In this document: in pieces, positions 29,543 to 38,437 of the stretch
Numbering within the stretch: the first letter of the stretch is position 1
Layout: the number at the start of each line of letters is the position of its first letter
From: Schizochytrium sp. CCTCC M209059
Taxonomy: Eukaryota > Sar > Bigyra > Thraustochytrida > Thraustochytriidae
Direction of reading: 5' to 3'
Assembly: GCA_000818945.1 (NCBI GenBank)
Contig: KN805413.1
Coordinates: 190,209-254,208 of the forward strand
Length of the DNA: 64,000 bases
The notes under the pieces: generated by a model
Database searches by the model: none
What the model saw: the letters and a program-made list of their open reading frames with translations, nothing else
What the model was told of the DNA's origin: nothing
Position numbers and translations under genes: made by a program

Positions 29543-30148
29543 TAACGGTGTGCACAAGAAAGTATGAGTGGTTCTTCGGACGGTTGAAAAGAAGGGAAAA
29601 GGCTGGAGCAACTACTGTAAGTCGGTTTGGAGACGTGGATGCGCCCGCAATGTGGACTGTAAGGCTGTTCATCGTAAATGTGTTTTTGCGAACTTTCTCC
29701 TGCTTTGATTATTTCCTCATCGTCATAATTACCAGCTTTGGTTTTCTTCTTCTTTTCTTTTCTTTTCTTCCCCTCCTCAAGCTCCTTCCCCGTCTTTCTT
29801 AAGTTTTTGTTCTTCCATTTCTCCCCTCCTCTCCCTCTCACCCCCCCCCCCACCCCCCTTTCCCCGAACCTTTCTATTCTCCCTTCGCTTCGGGTCGAGC
29901 TGGCCGACGCCCCTGCAAGAAGACAAGTTCGTCCCGTCCATCCACTCACATTTCAGAGTCAGACGCGATTTTTTGAGTCACAAGTATAGCTGGCTGACTT
30001 ACTGTTCGAGGCGCGCGGGCACCAGTCTTGTTGCGGTATAGGCTTGACACCACATTCCAGGCTTCAGCCAGGTATTTCTCCCAAGTTCAACGCATCCTCG
30101 TGTCGCAGTTTACATTTGATTCGCCTTTGGCCAAACACATAAGCCACG
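29543..30148. promoter_or_regulatory. Upstream region of the cytochrome b5 gene with long pyrimidine tract
   Basis: This 606-bp gap holds no supported gene. It contains an almost pure pyrimidine tract on the plus strand at about 29742-29890, with TTTTC repeats and an 11-base C run. The remainder is probably promoter and 5' UTR of the downstream gene. No TATA box could be assigned with confidence. Confidence 0.45.
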
Positions 30149-32932
30149 ATGGAGACAGTTCGCACCAAGACGGAGGAGGGCGATAGCAGCGACGAGAGGA
30201 CAAAGACGCTAGCAAACACCATGGAAGTCGAGCGCAAGTGGACGGAAGCTGACGTTGCCGAGCACGACTCGCCAGAGGTATGTCTCGTCATTCTGCACGG
30301 TCGTGTGTACAATCTGACCGAGTTTGCAGAAATTCATCCTGGCGGTACTGCAAATATCACATGGCACGCGGGAAGCGATGCAACCAAATCATTTGAGGAG
30401 CAAGGCCATGGCGAGAGGCAATTGCTCATTCTTGAAAAGTATTGCGTTGGAGTCGTGACGTCCGCGCCAACGCTTCCGACTTCGAGACGCCCATCTATAA
30501 GCAGTCTTCCCCGGGAGCACGGAGAAATGAGACGTCGCGGCTCCGTGGACTCCCTCAGCATTCGTGGCGGAGGCGAATCTGTCGGCCGAAGATCTGTTGA
30601 ATCATTTGCAACAAGCGGCACCTCGACGAGCAAAAAGTTGTGGACGCAAAGCGATATTGAAGCGCACGACAAGCCACGTGACGCGTGGATTGCTCTTGAA
30701 GGCAAGGTCTATGACGTGACTGAATTCGCAGACAAACACCCTGGCGGCAGTGGGATCATCACCTGGAATGCTGGAACTGACGCAACGCAGGTCTTTCGCG
30801 AGCAGGGTCATGGATACGACCAGATCCAGGCGCTGGAAAGGTATTTCATTGGATATCTCAATCTCAACACGACGCGCCGGCGATCGAGCTTGCTGTCCAG
30901 CGAATCAGACTCCAAAATGGAGGAGACAAAGAAGTTCCTGGAATCCGTGCGCGCAGCTTCAAGTGGCGGAAGTAGTGATAATGGACCGCAGAGCCCTGAC
31001 GAGGACCACGGAGAAAATCTTTCCCCATCTCTGCAAACTTCAGGCTCTCTCCTTGGTCAAGCTCAGCGACCCAATCAAGATGTCACTCCTGAAGACTACG
31101 AGTGTCTTTCGCCAATCATGAACTCTTGGACGCCTCAAGAAGTCAGCGAGCATGACCGCCCAGACGATGCTTGGGTAATTGTAGAGGGGCGCGTGTATGA
31201 TGTGACAGAGTTTGCCAATATCCACCCTGGAGGTGCTGCAAATATTGCTTGGCAGGCTGGAATGGACGGCACTGCTGCATTCCGGGAACAAGGCCATGGA
31301 AAGCATCAGCTCCAAGTCCTTGAAAAGTACTGCGTGGGACGCGTCTGCCAGACTGAGGCTTCGCCTCAGCGCCAAACACGACGAAAGTCTTATGAATTGA
31401 ATACTTTAGGAATTGTGGGGCAGACGCCAAGGCGAGCATCAACAGGGGCAATAGGTGAAGACAAGGTCCACGTTCGTCAATCAGGGTCATTAAAGAGCGT
31501 GCAGGTCAACATGAGTCGCTCACCATCAGGCAAAAGGCGTTTCACAATGGCAGACGTCGCGGCACATGATCGCCCGAAAGACGCATGGGTGGCAATTCAG
31601 GGGCGCGTGTACGATCTCACTCATTTTGCGGCAATTCATCCTGGCGGGGAATCCATTATCCAATGGCAAGCAGGATGTGACGCTACAGGCGTATTTCGCG
31701 AGCAGGGCCACAGCACCAAGCATATCGAAAGACTTCAAGAGTATTGCATTGGCCACTTGAACATGAGATTTTCCTCACGTCGGCACTTGCCGATTGTCAC
31801 ATCGTTTCGAGAGCATCAAGAAGATTCGTCATCTGTCACGGGAGCGGAACAAGCATACGAAAGTCGACGCAATACGGGGCTCACGTCTCAACCTACGATC
31901 TCGGAGAACATCTCGGAAGAGCACGGTCTCGACGCTGATTCTGAGGATGCAGGTTTCACGAAGATCTCGACACTTGCAACCAGTCAAAGCCTCGTTGAGC
32001 TGGGAAGTGCCCACAAGCAGAAAGTGCTCGTGCAGAGTGTAAGTGCAACGACGCTTGGCATGCCAAGCGAGAACCCCCCTGTTCGAATTCGATCTCTTTC
32101 GTCATCGTTGGATGCTTCGCAAGTTCCACAATCGCCAAGCGTCAGCCTCAAGAATCAGCTTCTGCCGATTCCTGTGCTGGATCCTGGGGATCTTGAAGCA
32201 AAGGCATCTCTCGTGCTGCGTCCCTCTGCATCCTCTATTGCCGATGCAACCACTGTGTCGCACCAAGGAAGCTTTGCGACTCGATCTGCAACCTTTATTG
32301 TGGATGGCTCGATGCTGTCTCTAGCTTCCATGCAGCGAAGAAAACTGTTCACGCCAGAAATGGTGCAGGAGCATGACAAGACGAGCGACTGCTACGTTAT
32401 TGTGGAGGGTAAGGTGTACGATCTGACAGCATTTGCAGATGAACATCCTGGTGGAGCTGCAAGCATTCATTGGCATGCAGGGACTGATGCGACATCCGAG
32501 TTCCGAGAACAAGGCCACACCGAAAAACACATTCAAGCAATGTCAAAGTACTGTGTGGGCCAACTCAACCTGAATTACAGCTCGAAACGTCGTCTCAACA
32601 AGGTATCTTCAGGCGTCGGGTCAACTCGAAGCCGAGAGGCAATAAGCAAACGAGATGCGTCCTCGTCAGGTGCAACCGAAAGACCTTCGTCGGCAGGCAG
32701 CGGTAAAAAGAGCACTGAGCGGCGTCCCTCGCGTAAAGGCAGCATGGAGCGACAAGCAAGTCAGATGGAAAGTGCCAGCGGGAAAGAACGTCGTCCGTCC
32801 CGGGCGCAAGGCTCCCAAGGATCGCTGCGCAAGGGCTCACAAAATTCTGCCCGGGTTACGCCTGCGCGTCTTGTTCTTGATGAACCCATTTCACCAGACT
32901 CGCCACCGGCCTCCATGTGCCATTGTTGCTAG
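30149..32932 (+). CDS. Protein with five tandem cytochrome b5 haem-binding domains
   Basis: 927-residue protein made of five cytochrome b5 domains joined by Ser-rich linkers. Each has the HPGG haem motif at H63, H197, H359, H497 and H766 and the second axial His in an EQGH motif about 25-30 residues later, so all five sites look able to bind haem. Cytochrome b5 domains pass single electrons to desaturases, elongases, P450s and reductases. No flavin, desaturase or other catalytic domain is present, so this would be an electron carrier or store, or a haem-binding scaffold. There is no signal peptide or TM helix. The chain ends CHCC, which could be prenylated (Rab-type CC end) or palmitoylated. 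The linkers are rich in Arg-Arg-x-Ser, possible kinase sites. The start ATG is the first in a long 5' region. Confidence 0.9.
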   Translation: METVRTKTEEGDSSDERTKTLANTMEVERKWTEADVAEHDSPEVCLVILHGRVYNLTEFAEIHPGGTANITWHAGSDATKSFEEQGHGERQLLILEKYCVGVVTSAPTLPTSRRPSISSLPREHGEMRRRGSVDSLSIRGGGESVGRRSVESFATSGTSTSKKLWTQSDIEAHDKPRDAWIALEGKVYDVTEFADKHPGGSGIITWNAGTDATQVFREQGHGYDQIQALERYFIGYLNLNTTRRRSSLLSSESDSKMEETKKFLESVRAASSGGSSDNGPQSPDEDHGENLSPSLQTSGSLLGQAQRPNQDVTPEDYECLSPIMNSWTPQEVSEHDRPDDAWVIVEGRVYDVTEFANIHPGGAANIAWQAGMDGTAAFREQGHGKHQLQVLEKYCVGRVCQTEASPQRQTRRKSYELNTLGIVGQTPRRASTGAIGEDKVHVRQSGSLKSVQVNMSRSPSGKRRFTMADVAAHDRPKDAWVAIQGRVYDLTHFAAIHPGGESIIQWQAGCDATGVFREQGHSTKHIERLQEYCIGHLNMRFSSRRHLPIVTSFREHQEDSSSVTGAEQAYESRRNTGLTSQPTISENISEEHGLDADSEDAGFTKISTLATSQSLVELGSAHKQKVLVQSVSATTLGMPSENPPVRIRSLSSSLDASQVPQSPSVSLKNQLLPIPVLDPGDLEAKASLVLRPSASSIADATTVSHQGSFATRSATFIVDGSMLSLASMQRRKLFTPEMVQEHDKTSDCYVIVEGKVYDLTAFADEHPGGAASIHWHAGTDATSEFREQGHTEKHIQAMSKYCVGQLNLNYSSKRRLNKVSSGVGSTRSREAISKRDASSSGATERPSSAGSGKKSTERRPSRKGSMERQASQMESASGKERRPSRAQGSQGSLRKGSQNSARVTPARLVLDEPISPDSPPASMCHCC

Positions 32933-33320
32933 CGTCACTTGGAATGCACGAAGCATGGTCGCGGCGCGTTGCGCCCCTCGTACGTGTTCCATTCCATGGC
33001 GAGTGCTTATATGCGTATACCTACGTACGTAACCAAATCGATCTTCATGTCGATGCTCAAAGTCAGTGTCGATGCCCAAAGTCAAGAGCTACATCGCAGT
33101 GTGCCAATGTCGATGCCACAAACTTGGTCAAATAGATTGGCACTAGCCCGCAATGTTATTGCTATTGCTGATGCTAGAGTAGCACCTAAACACACAATCA
33201 GAGTGACCACGAACAATGCCAAGAATGATGCTAGAGTCCCTATTCCTTGCCATTATGATTAGATTGCCAAAGCCCCTACCCATCATTGCCTTGATCATGT
33301 TCATACGCCATGGTCGCTGG

Positions 33321-33375
33321 GATGCGATGCGATGCGATGCGATGCGATCTGATGCGATGCGATGCGATCTGATCC
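33321..33375. repeat. GATGC microsatellite
   Basis: About ten tandem copies of the five-base unit GATGC, with GATCT variants, in the non-coding gap. Confidence 0.9.
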
Positions 33376-33442
33376 GATATAACCCGGCTCCTTGCTGTGT
33401 CACCAGATTGAGCTCCTCACAAAACGAAACGCAAGAAACGCG

Positions 33443-33480
<38 letters not shown>

Positions 33481-33489
33481 GCAAGCAAG
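33443..33489. repeat. AAGC microsatellite
   Basis: About eleven tandem copies of AAGC with one AGGC variant. Confidence 0.9.
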
Positions 33490-33732
33490 AAAACGCAAAC
33501 CTTGAACGCAACTCCGTTCGCGGCCGAGGTCGGTGTCGGCAGCAAGCGGGCGTGCGCGCGCGCGAGCGAGGAGCGAGCGTGGGTACGAGAGCCTGGGCTC
33601 GGCTGAGCTTGGCGTGGCTTGGCTCGGGTCGGGTCGCGGGACCTGCGCAGGCTTCGCAGGCTCCCTCCTGGAGCGGGGCATCACGGCGGCGCCGCTGCGG
33701 CTCACCGCGCCGAGCGCGGCTCGGAAAGCGCC

Positions 33733-36700
33733 ATGAGCACGGTGGGCAACGAGACGGAGTCGCCTGTCGAGGCGGGGCGCGACGCCGAAGTCGAGCAGGT
33801 GGATACGGCAGAGCACGAGGGTAGAGAGAGCGACACGGCCCAGATTGACGCCGGCTCGTCCGCTGGAGGTCTCGTCGCTGCCGTACCGAGAGCGGCACAG
33901 GAAGCTGGATCTTTGCAAGCAGAGGATCACGCTGGAGAGAATGAAAATGAGAATGAGAATGAGAATGGGACTGGTATTGGGAATGGGAACGGGAATGGGG
34001 ATGGTGATGAGCATGGTGATGGTGGCAATGTCTCGGGCGAGGAACCTGCACGAGTAGTAGAGTCCCCCGAAACGAGTCCTTTGGCAGCCGTGGACGCTGC
34101 TGGGACCTCTCGACTTCCAACATCGTCATCAATATCATCGTCATCATCATCATCATCATCATCATCGCCAGCACCAGGATCATCATCACCTTCGTCTTCG
34201 TCTTCAGACCTACAGCCTCAACCGTCTTCCCCAAAGCCGTCGACGGTAGCTGCTGCTGATGACCCCGTCCCATCCAAAAGTGAATCAGGTGACACCGATC
34301 AGCCACCGCGCGTCTCTCTGCGACAGGAACTTCAAAAAAGAAGGCCTTCGGTCTACAGAATTCGTAAAATCTGTCGAGACGGCCTCGGCTGTCGGATCCC
34401 AGCCCAATGCCGATCGGACGTCTGGCAGCTTCTCCTCGGCACAGAGAGCAAAGACCGCTTTCTTCTCGATGACTCAATTCGTGACACAAAGCAAGATCTT
34501 GAAAATCAGCGCGTCATTCGCGTCGATGCCCAGCGCACACGCGCAGACGTGGAGGTTTTCCGGACAGAAGAGATGCAGCTGCTCGTGAGCCGCTTACTCA
34601 CGTTTTACTGCAAGCGCAAGGGGATCAAATACAAACAGGGTCTTAATGAAGTGCTTGCACCATTCATCATGCTCCGACGCGATCCACCGCTCCCTGATGG
34701 AACAGTCTTCAACATGTTCTATGCCTTCATTGAGCGTTTTCTTCCGCACTCGTTTGTGCACGAAGACTTTCATGCGCTGCAGTGTAGCTTTCGACTATTT
34801 CGGCTCTTACTTTTGTACCATGATCCCGAGCTCTGTAACTTTCTCGACACGCACAGTCTCTCTCCCGAACTGTACGCAACGCCATGGTTTCTCACACTCT
34901 TTGCGCGGAATGTGCCCCTAAAAGTATTGTACCAGCTTTGGGACACCTATCTTCTTGAGGAAGAGGACCGCGGACCCCACCTTCACATGTTTGTTGCGTT
35001 AGCTCTCACCCTCGAGAACCGCACGGGGATTCTCGAAACGCACCCAAGCGACTTGCCAATCTACCTGACGAGTGTCCTCGGACCGAATGCAACGTCCCCG
35101 AACACCGCTGCGGAAGATCTCGCGCAATCGACACCCTATCTGTACGACAGCTCCTGGATGGCTCAGCTTATCGTGCGTGCGCGAAAACTCCGCGCGCACA
35201 CTCCGACACATTTTACAGAGACCTTTTCCCGCGCGCTCCTTTCTCCAAAGCTTCCTACATTGGCATTTTTAGAGCGCCTTGAAAACCAGTCTTGCCTGCA
35301 CATGTCGGCTTCGCAGCTCTTGGGTTTGGTGACTAACCGCGACCGCATGAGAGACGAGAATGAATTCATCGTCCGCGTGGTAGACTGTCGTTCGCGTGAA
35401 GACTTTGAACAAGAGCACGTAATTGGATCGCTGCATCTAGACCCGGAGCTCCTCAACCTGCCAGATCTTCTCTCTGAAGCAATGGAGTCGCTCGCGGACC
35501 GATTGCAACTGGCCGACTTGAGCCTGCATCTGGTCGTCGTGGGCCCGTCCTCTGCATGTTCGCCGACACCTTCCCCGAGCGTGACGCCAACATCGTTTGC
35601 GGAGAGCGGCGGTCTAGGACGCTCGCGTGCAAACAGCGGAATGGCTCCCGATTTGGCGGTTGCTCCTGCCGAAGAGGACCAGAGCGCTGTGCTCTTTGTC
35701 CTGCATGCCATTCAGCGCACGTTTTCGAAGGTCTCCATTTTAGAGGGTGGGTGGGACGCAGTTGCTCGAGACCCTGAAGTCGGCGCTGTGCTCGAGTCTG
35801 GGGCCTCCATCGACGAGCTTGTCGATCCGGACGTCTTGCGCCAAAAAACGCGCGCACCCATTCATACCTGGCGCGAGTCCGGCATGGAAACTCTACGCGG
35901 GGCATTGTCGATGGACTCTTTCGGGTCCGTCACTGAACCTTCTGCCGGCTCGGCGTCTGCCGATCAGAATGCATCGCGCAAAGCTGCCGCGGGGTCCTCC
36001 CCAAGTTGGTATCAGCAGCTCAGTAGCAGAATTGGAGATGCGGCGCCTTTGGGAGCTCTTTTCTCGACCTCTTCCATCTCATCCACCTCGTCTGCGTCGA
36101 GTCAAGTTCCAGGCGACACGGAAGTTACTGATGTGGCCTCCTCCAAAGGAGATGACTCAACGTCCCCAGCTTCAGCGCGACTTACAAATACTCCCAAGGT
36201 TTCTGACCCAAGCACTAGAAAGCAGATGCAACGGGACCAAGACGGCGCGAAAAGCGCTGGAGCAGCGACGGATGGCACAGCCCCTAAAATTGCAAGTGCA
36301 GCCAGCGCTTTTGTTTCCCGCGTCGCCAATCGCTACTTTACCAAGACATCGGAAGGTGCTGCCAAAGCAAACTCCAAAGCACGTCCCAAGGATCTTCTTG
36401 AGCTTGCACTGTTGGCCCACGACAGCGAAAGCCAATGGCTCGATATTGAGGAATGGACGTCCCAGACCGAGGGTAGTGGAGTGGACGCGCAAATCTTTGC
36501 TGCGGCGCGACTGACGTTGGACCTCGACGGATGCAAACGATCGACAGAATGCACGCTGGCCGTTACCAAGTCACGCCTGGTGGAGCTTCGCGCGCATCCG
36601 GATCGTAGTAGTTTCGCCTGCGTTCAAGAAGTCCATGAGATTTCTCGTCTCATCAAGATCACCAGCAAAAAGAAACGTCGCGAGATCGTTTTTCACTTTA

Positions 36701-36819
36701 AAGTTGGGCCGAATGGTGTCAAACAGCGCTCGTTCATTATTGAGAAGGCTGGTGAGTGCATCGACATTGTCAAGAGACGATTTTCCGATCTCTCGCAACC
36801 AAAGCCACGGACCAAGTAA
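33733..36819 (+). CDS. TBC1D23-like protein (TBC, rhodanese-like and C-terminal PH-like domains)
   Basis: 1028 residues from the ATG at 33733; the frame opens 38 codons earlier but without an ATG. In animals TBC1D23 bridges endosome-derived vesicles to trans-Golgi golgins. Order: a disordered N terminus with Asn-Glu and Asn-Gly repeats and poly-Ser (to about 195); a TBC domain at about 197-430; a rhodanese-like domain at about 540-690 (VVDCRSREDFEQEHVIGS) that lacks a catalytic Cys; a Ser-rich linker; and a C-terminal PH-like domain at about 925-1023 (SRLIKITSKKKRREIVFHFK). The three-domain order is diagnostic. Unlike what is reported for animal TBC1D23, both GAP fingers seem present: Arg268 in IRVDAQRT and Gln302 in YKQG. 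AATAAA lies 30 nt past the stop. Confidence is high for the family and moderate for the role. Confidence 0.88.
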   Translation: MSTVGNETESPVEAGRDAEVEQVDTAEHEGRESDTAQIDAGSSAGGLVAAVPRAAQEAGSLQAEDHAGENENENENENGTGIGNGNGNGDGDEHGDGGNVSGEEPARVVESPETSPLAAVDAAGTSRLPTSSSISSSSSSSSSSSPAPGSSSPSSSSSDLQPQPSSPKPSTVAAADDPVPSKSESGDTDQPPRVSLRQELQKRRPSVYRIRKICRDGLGCRIPAQCRSDVWQLLLGTESKDRFLLDDSIRDTKQDLENQRVIRVDAQRTRADVEVFRTEEMQLLVSRLLTFYCKRKGIKYKQGLNEVLAPFIMLRRDPPLPDGTVFNMFYAFIERFLPHSFVHEDFHALQCSFRLFRLLLLYHDPELCNFLDTHSLSPELYATPWFLTLFARNVPLKVLYQLWDTYLLEEEDRGPHLHMFVALALTLENRTGILETHPSDLPIYLTSVLGPNATSPNTAAEDLAQSTPYLYDSSWMAQLIVRARKLRAHTPTHFTETFSRALLSPKLPTLAFLERLENQSCLHMSASQLLGLVTNRDRMRDENEFIVRVVDCRSREDFEQEHVIGSLHLDPELLNLPDLLSEAMESLADRLQLADLSLHLVVVGPSSACSPTPSPSVTPTSFAESGGLGRSRANSGMAPDLAVAPAEEDQSAVLFVLHAIQRTFSKVSILEGGWDAVARDPEVGAVLESGASIDELVDPDVLRQKTRAPIHTWRESGMETLRGALSMDSFGSVTEPSAGSASADQNASRKAAAGSSPSWYQQLSSRIGDAAPLGALFSTSSISSTSSASSQVPGDTEVTDVASSKGDDSTSPASARLTNTPKVSDPSTRKQMQRDQDGAKSAGAATDGTAPKIASAASAFVSRVANRYFTKTSEGAAKANSKARPKDLLELALLAHDSESQWLDIEEWTSQTEGSGVDAQIFAAARLTLDLDGCKRSTECTLAVTKSRLVELRAHPDRSSFACVQEVHEISRLIKITSKKKRREIVFHFKVGPNGVKQRSFIIEKAGECIDIVKRRFSDLSQPKPRTK

Positions 36820-37212
36820 GGTTTGCATACCTCACTTTCCTACACGTTAATAAAATAATCGAGAAAAAGGTATCTCGCATGTCAGACACTGGCTGGCGAC
36901 CGCGCCAAATTCATCGGCCGGGTATAATTTTCCCAACGACAACTTGAAAGCGTGATTCGAGCCAAGGCAGAAGGCATCGATGACCGGCCCGACCAAGCTT
37001 ATGTGAACGCCAGCCGAGGCCTACTTGCTATCCTTCTGTAAAAAACAAAGTCCCGCGCGACCTAACGACCAAGTGCGAGTCCCTCGAGCAGCGCGCAGGC
37101 GGCAGAGCGCAGACGCACGAGCGCGTGAGACGAGCAAGCGCGCGAGACGGGCGGGCACGCAGGCAGCATAGGCGACAGCGCGAGCTGAGGGCGCGCGAGC
37201 TGAGGGCGCGCG
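36820..37212. promoter_or_regulatory. Intergenic region: poly(A) signal and GC-rich promoter of the Tipin gene
   Basis: This 393-bp gap starts with AATAAA at 36849-36854, a likely poly(A) signal. The part before the next ATG is GC-rich and carries a tandem GCGCGAGCTGAGG repeat at about 37183-37212, ending directly at the start codon. No other feature was seen. Confidence 0.5.
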
Positions 37213-38241
37213 ATGGTGGACTTTGCGGACGAGGAGAGCGACGATGGCGAGCGCAGCGATGTGGACCTCGTCGTGCCGCAACTCGACCGTGCGAACAGCG
37301 GTGCCGACGGCGAGGACGAGGACGGCGACCTCGTCGCAGGCGAGGTCGTAGTCGCGAAGAAGAAACGGCAACAAGGACCAAGGCTGAAGAGCGAGTACAT
37401 TGTGGATGAAAGGACTGGTCTTCGCAAGCTTGTGGGCATGTTCGAAGGCTTTGAAGCCCGTGGAGAGGGCCGAGAGGCCGCAGATATTGACCGCTTGCTT
37501 CGCAAATGTGAGATATGGGCGGCAGATCTTGTGCCAGGCATGAAGTTGTCTCTGGCGGAATTTGTCCACAGAACAAATCGTGGCGGTGGTGGCAAAGACT
37601 TGAAACGATCCGACATTAATGGACATTTGCAAACGCTACGCAACGCCGAGGCTGAACGCGTCTTTGGCTCGTTGTTTCCCCAAAAGAAAACCTCGTATGA
37701 GGACGAGGACGAGAGTGAGGACGAAAAAGACAGTGACGATGAGACCAATCGCGTCGCTCGTGCTGCACACGATGACGATGACAATGCAACTGCATCAAAA
37801 TCGAAGAGTAGCAACGACGATGTGGCGGAACGTATTCGTAAGAATCGAGAAGCGGCTCTCGCGAGACGTCGTGCATTTCAGGCAGAAGCAGAACGATCTT
37901 CTGCCGAACTTCCAGACGGCAGCAAAGACGCCGCTGACGCGAAAGATGTTGAAGCGTTGGCTGAACACTCCAAGAGCGACGGAGATGTCGCAAATCATGC
38001 CAGTCGCGACGCTAGTGCAAACGCAAATGCAAATGCAAATGCAAATGCGAATGCGAATGTGAACGCGAATGAGGATGCGGACGTGGATGTAGAAATGGGT
38101 GAAGAAGTATCTGATGGCGATGATGATGAGAAAGAGGACAATGTCAGTGTTCGTGAGACAGGACAAGAAAAGGAGAAAGAGATTAACTTGCCGAAGCGGC
38201 GCAAAGTCTTTGAGGACAGCGATGATGAAGACGACTTCTAA
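37213..38241 (+). CDS. Tipin/Csm3/Swi3 replication fork protection protein
   Basis: 342-residue nuclear protein of the Swi3 family, partner of Timeless/Tof1 in the fork protection complex that coordinates helicase and polymerase and supports the S-phase checkpoint. The Swi3 domain lies at about residues 55-140: GLRKLVGMFEGFEARGEGRE followed by DIDRLLRKCEIWAADLVPG and LAEFVHRTN, matching the Tipin pattern of a helical domain with a central Trp-Ala pair. The rest is acidic and low complexity, including an Asn-Ala repeat encoded by a GCAAAT hexamer (about 38016-38070). A basic patch (LPKRRKVFEDSDDEDDF) at the very C terminus could serve as a nuclear localisation signal. Length is similar to fungal and animal relatives (about 280-320 residues). 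Confidence 0.85.
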   Translation: MVDFADEESDDGERSDVDLVVPQLDRANSGADGEDEDGDLVAGEVVVAKKKRQQGPRLKSEYIVDERTGLRKLVGMFEGFEARGEGREAADIDRLLRKCEIWAADLVPGMKLSLAEFVHRTNRGGGGKDLKRSDINGHLQTLRNAEAERVFGSLFPQKKTSYEDEDESEDEKDSDDETNRVARAAHDDDDNATASKSKSSNDDVAERIRKNREAALARRRAFQAEAERSSAELPDGSKDAADAKDVEALAEHSKSDGDVANHASRDASANANANANANANANVNANEDADVDVEMGEEVSDGDDDEKEDNVSVRETGQEKEKEINLPKRRKVFEDSDDEDDF

Positions 38242-38437
38242 AAAGGGGAGAGAAATAAGCTGGAAACGACAAAACAAATTAGACGAACGCGTTGGATGCG
38301 CCCAAGCGCATGCAGATTTAACCCACACAAGTTACGAAAAGACAAGTAAAGATAAAAAATCTTTTGCCCTTACAAAAAAAATTAGAGAGTTCCGCGAAAA
38401 ACAATTTGAAGGAGAGAAGAATTCTACAATGTTTCGA

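Larger units (their letters stand above)
32933..33732. other. Intergenic region rich in simple repeats
   Basis: This 800-bp gap contains two microsatellites, listed separately, and repeated GTCGATGC words at about 33045-33115. The 3' part, 33500-33732, is very GC-rich and likely the promoter and 5' UTR of the TBC gene. No gene is supported; reading frames across the repeats are low-complexity artefacts. Confidence 0.5.

Noticed and set aside
33321..33489. Regular repeats that could be taken for a CRISPR array
   Set aside because: Units are 4-5 bases with no spacers, and the DNA is eukaryotic.
33619..33732. Upstream extension of the TBC1D23-like protein
   Set aside because: The extra 38 codons begin without an ATG and are GC-rich leader sequence.
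33143..34489. 448-codon minus-strand frame rich in His, Ser and Ala
   Set aside because: It runs through microsatellites and the complement of the poly-Ser and Asn-Glu coding of the TBC gene, so it is a low-complexity artefact.
36940..36980. TGATTCGAGCC, vaguely like a tRNA B box
   Set aside because: No A box, acceptor stem or cloverleaf could be drawn around it.
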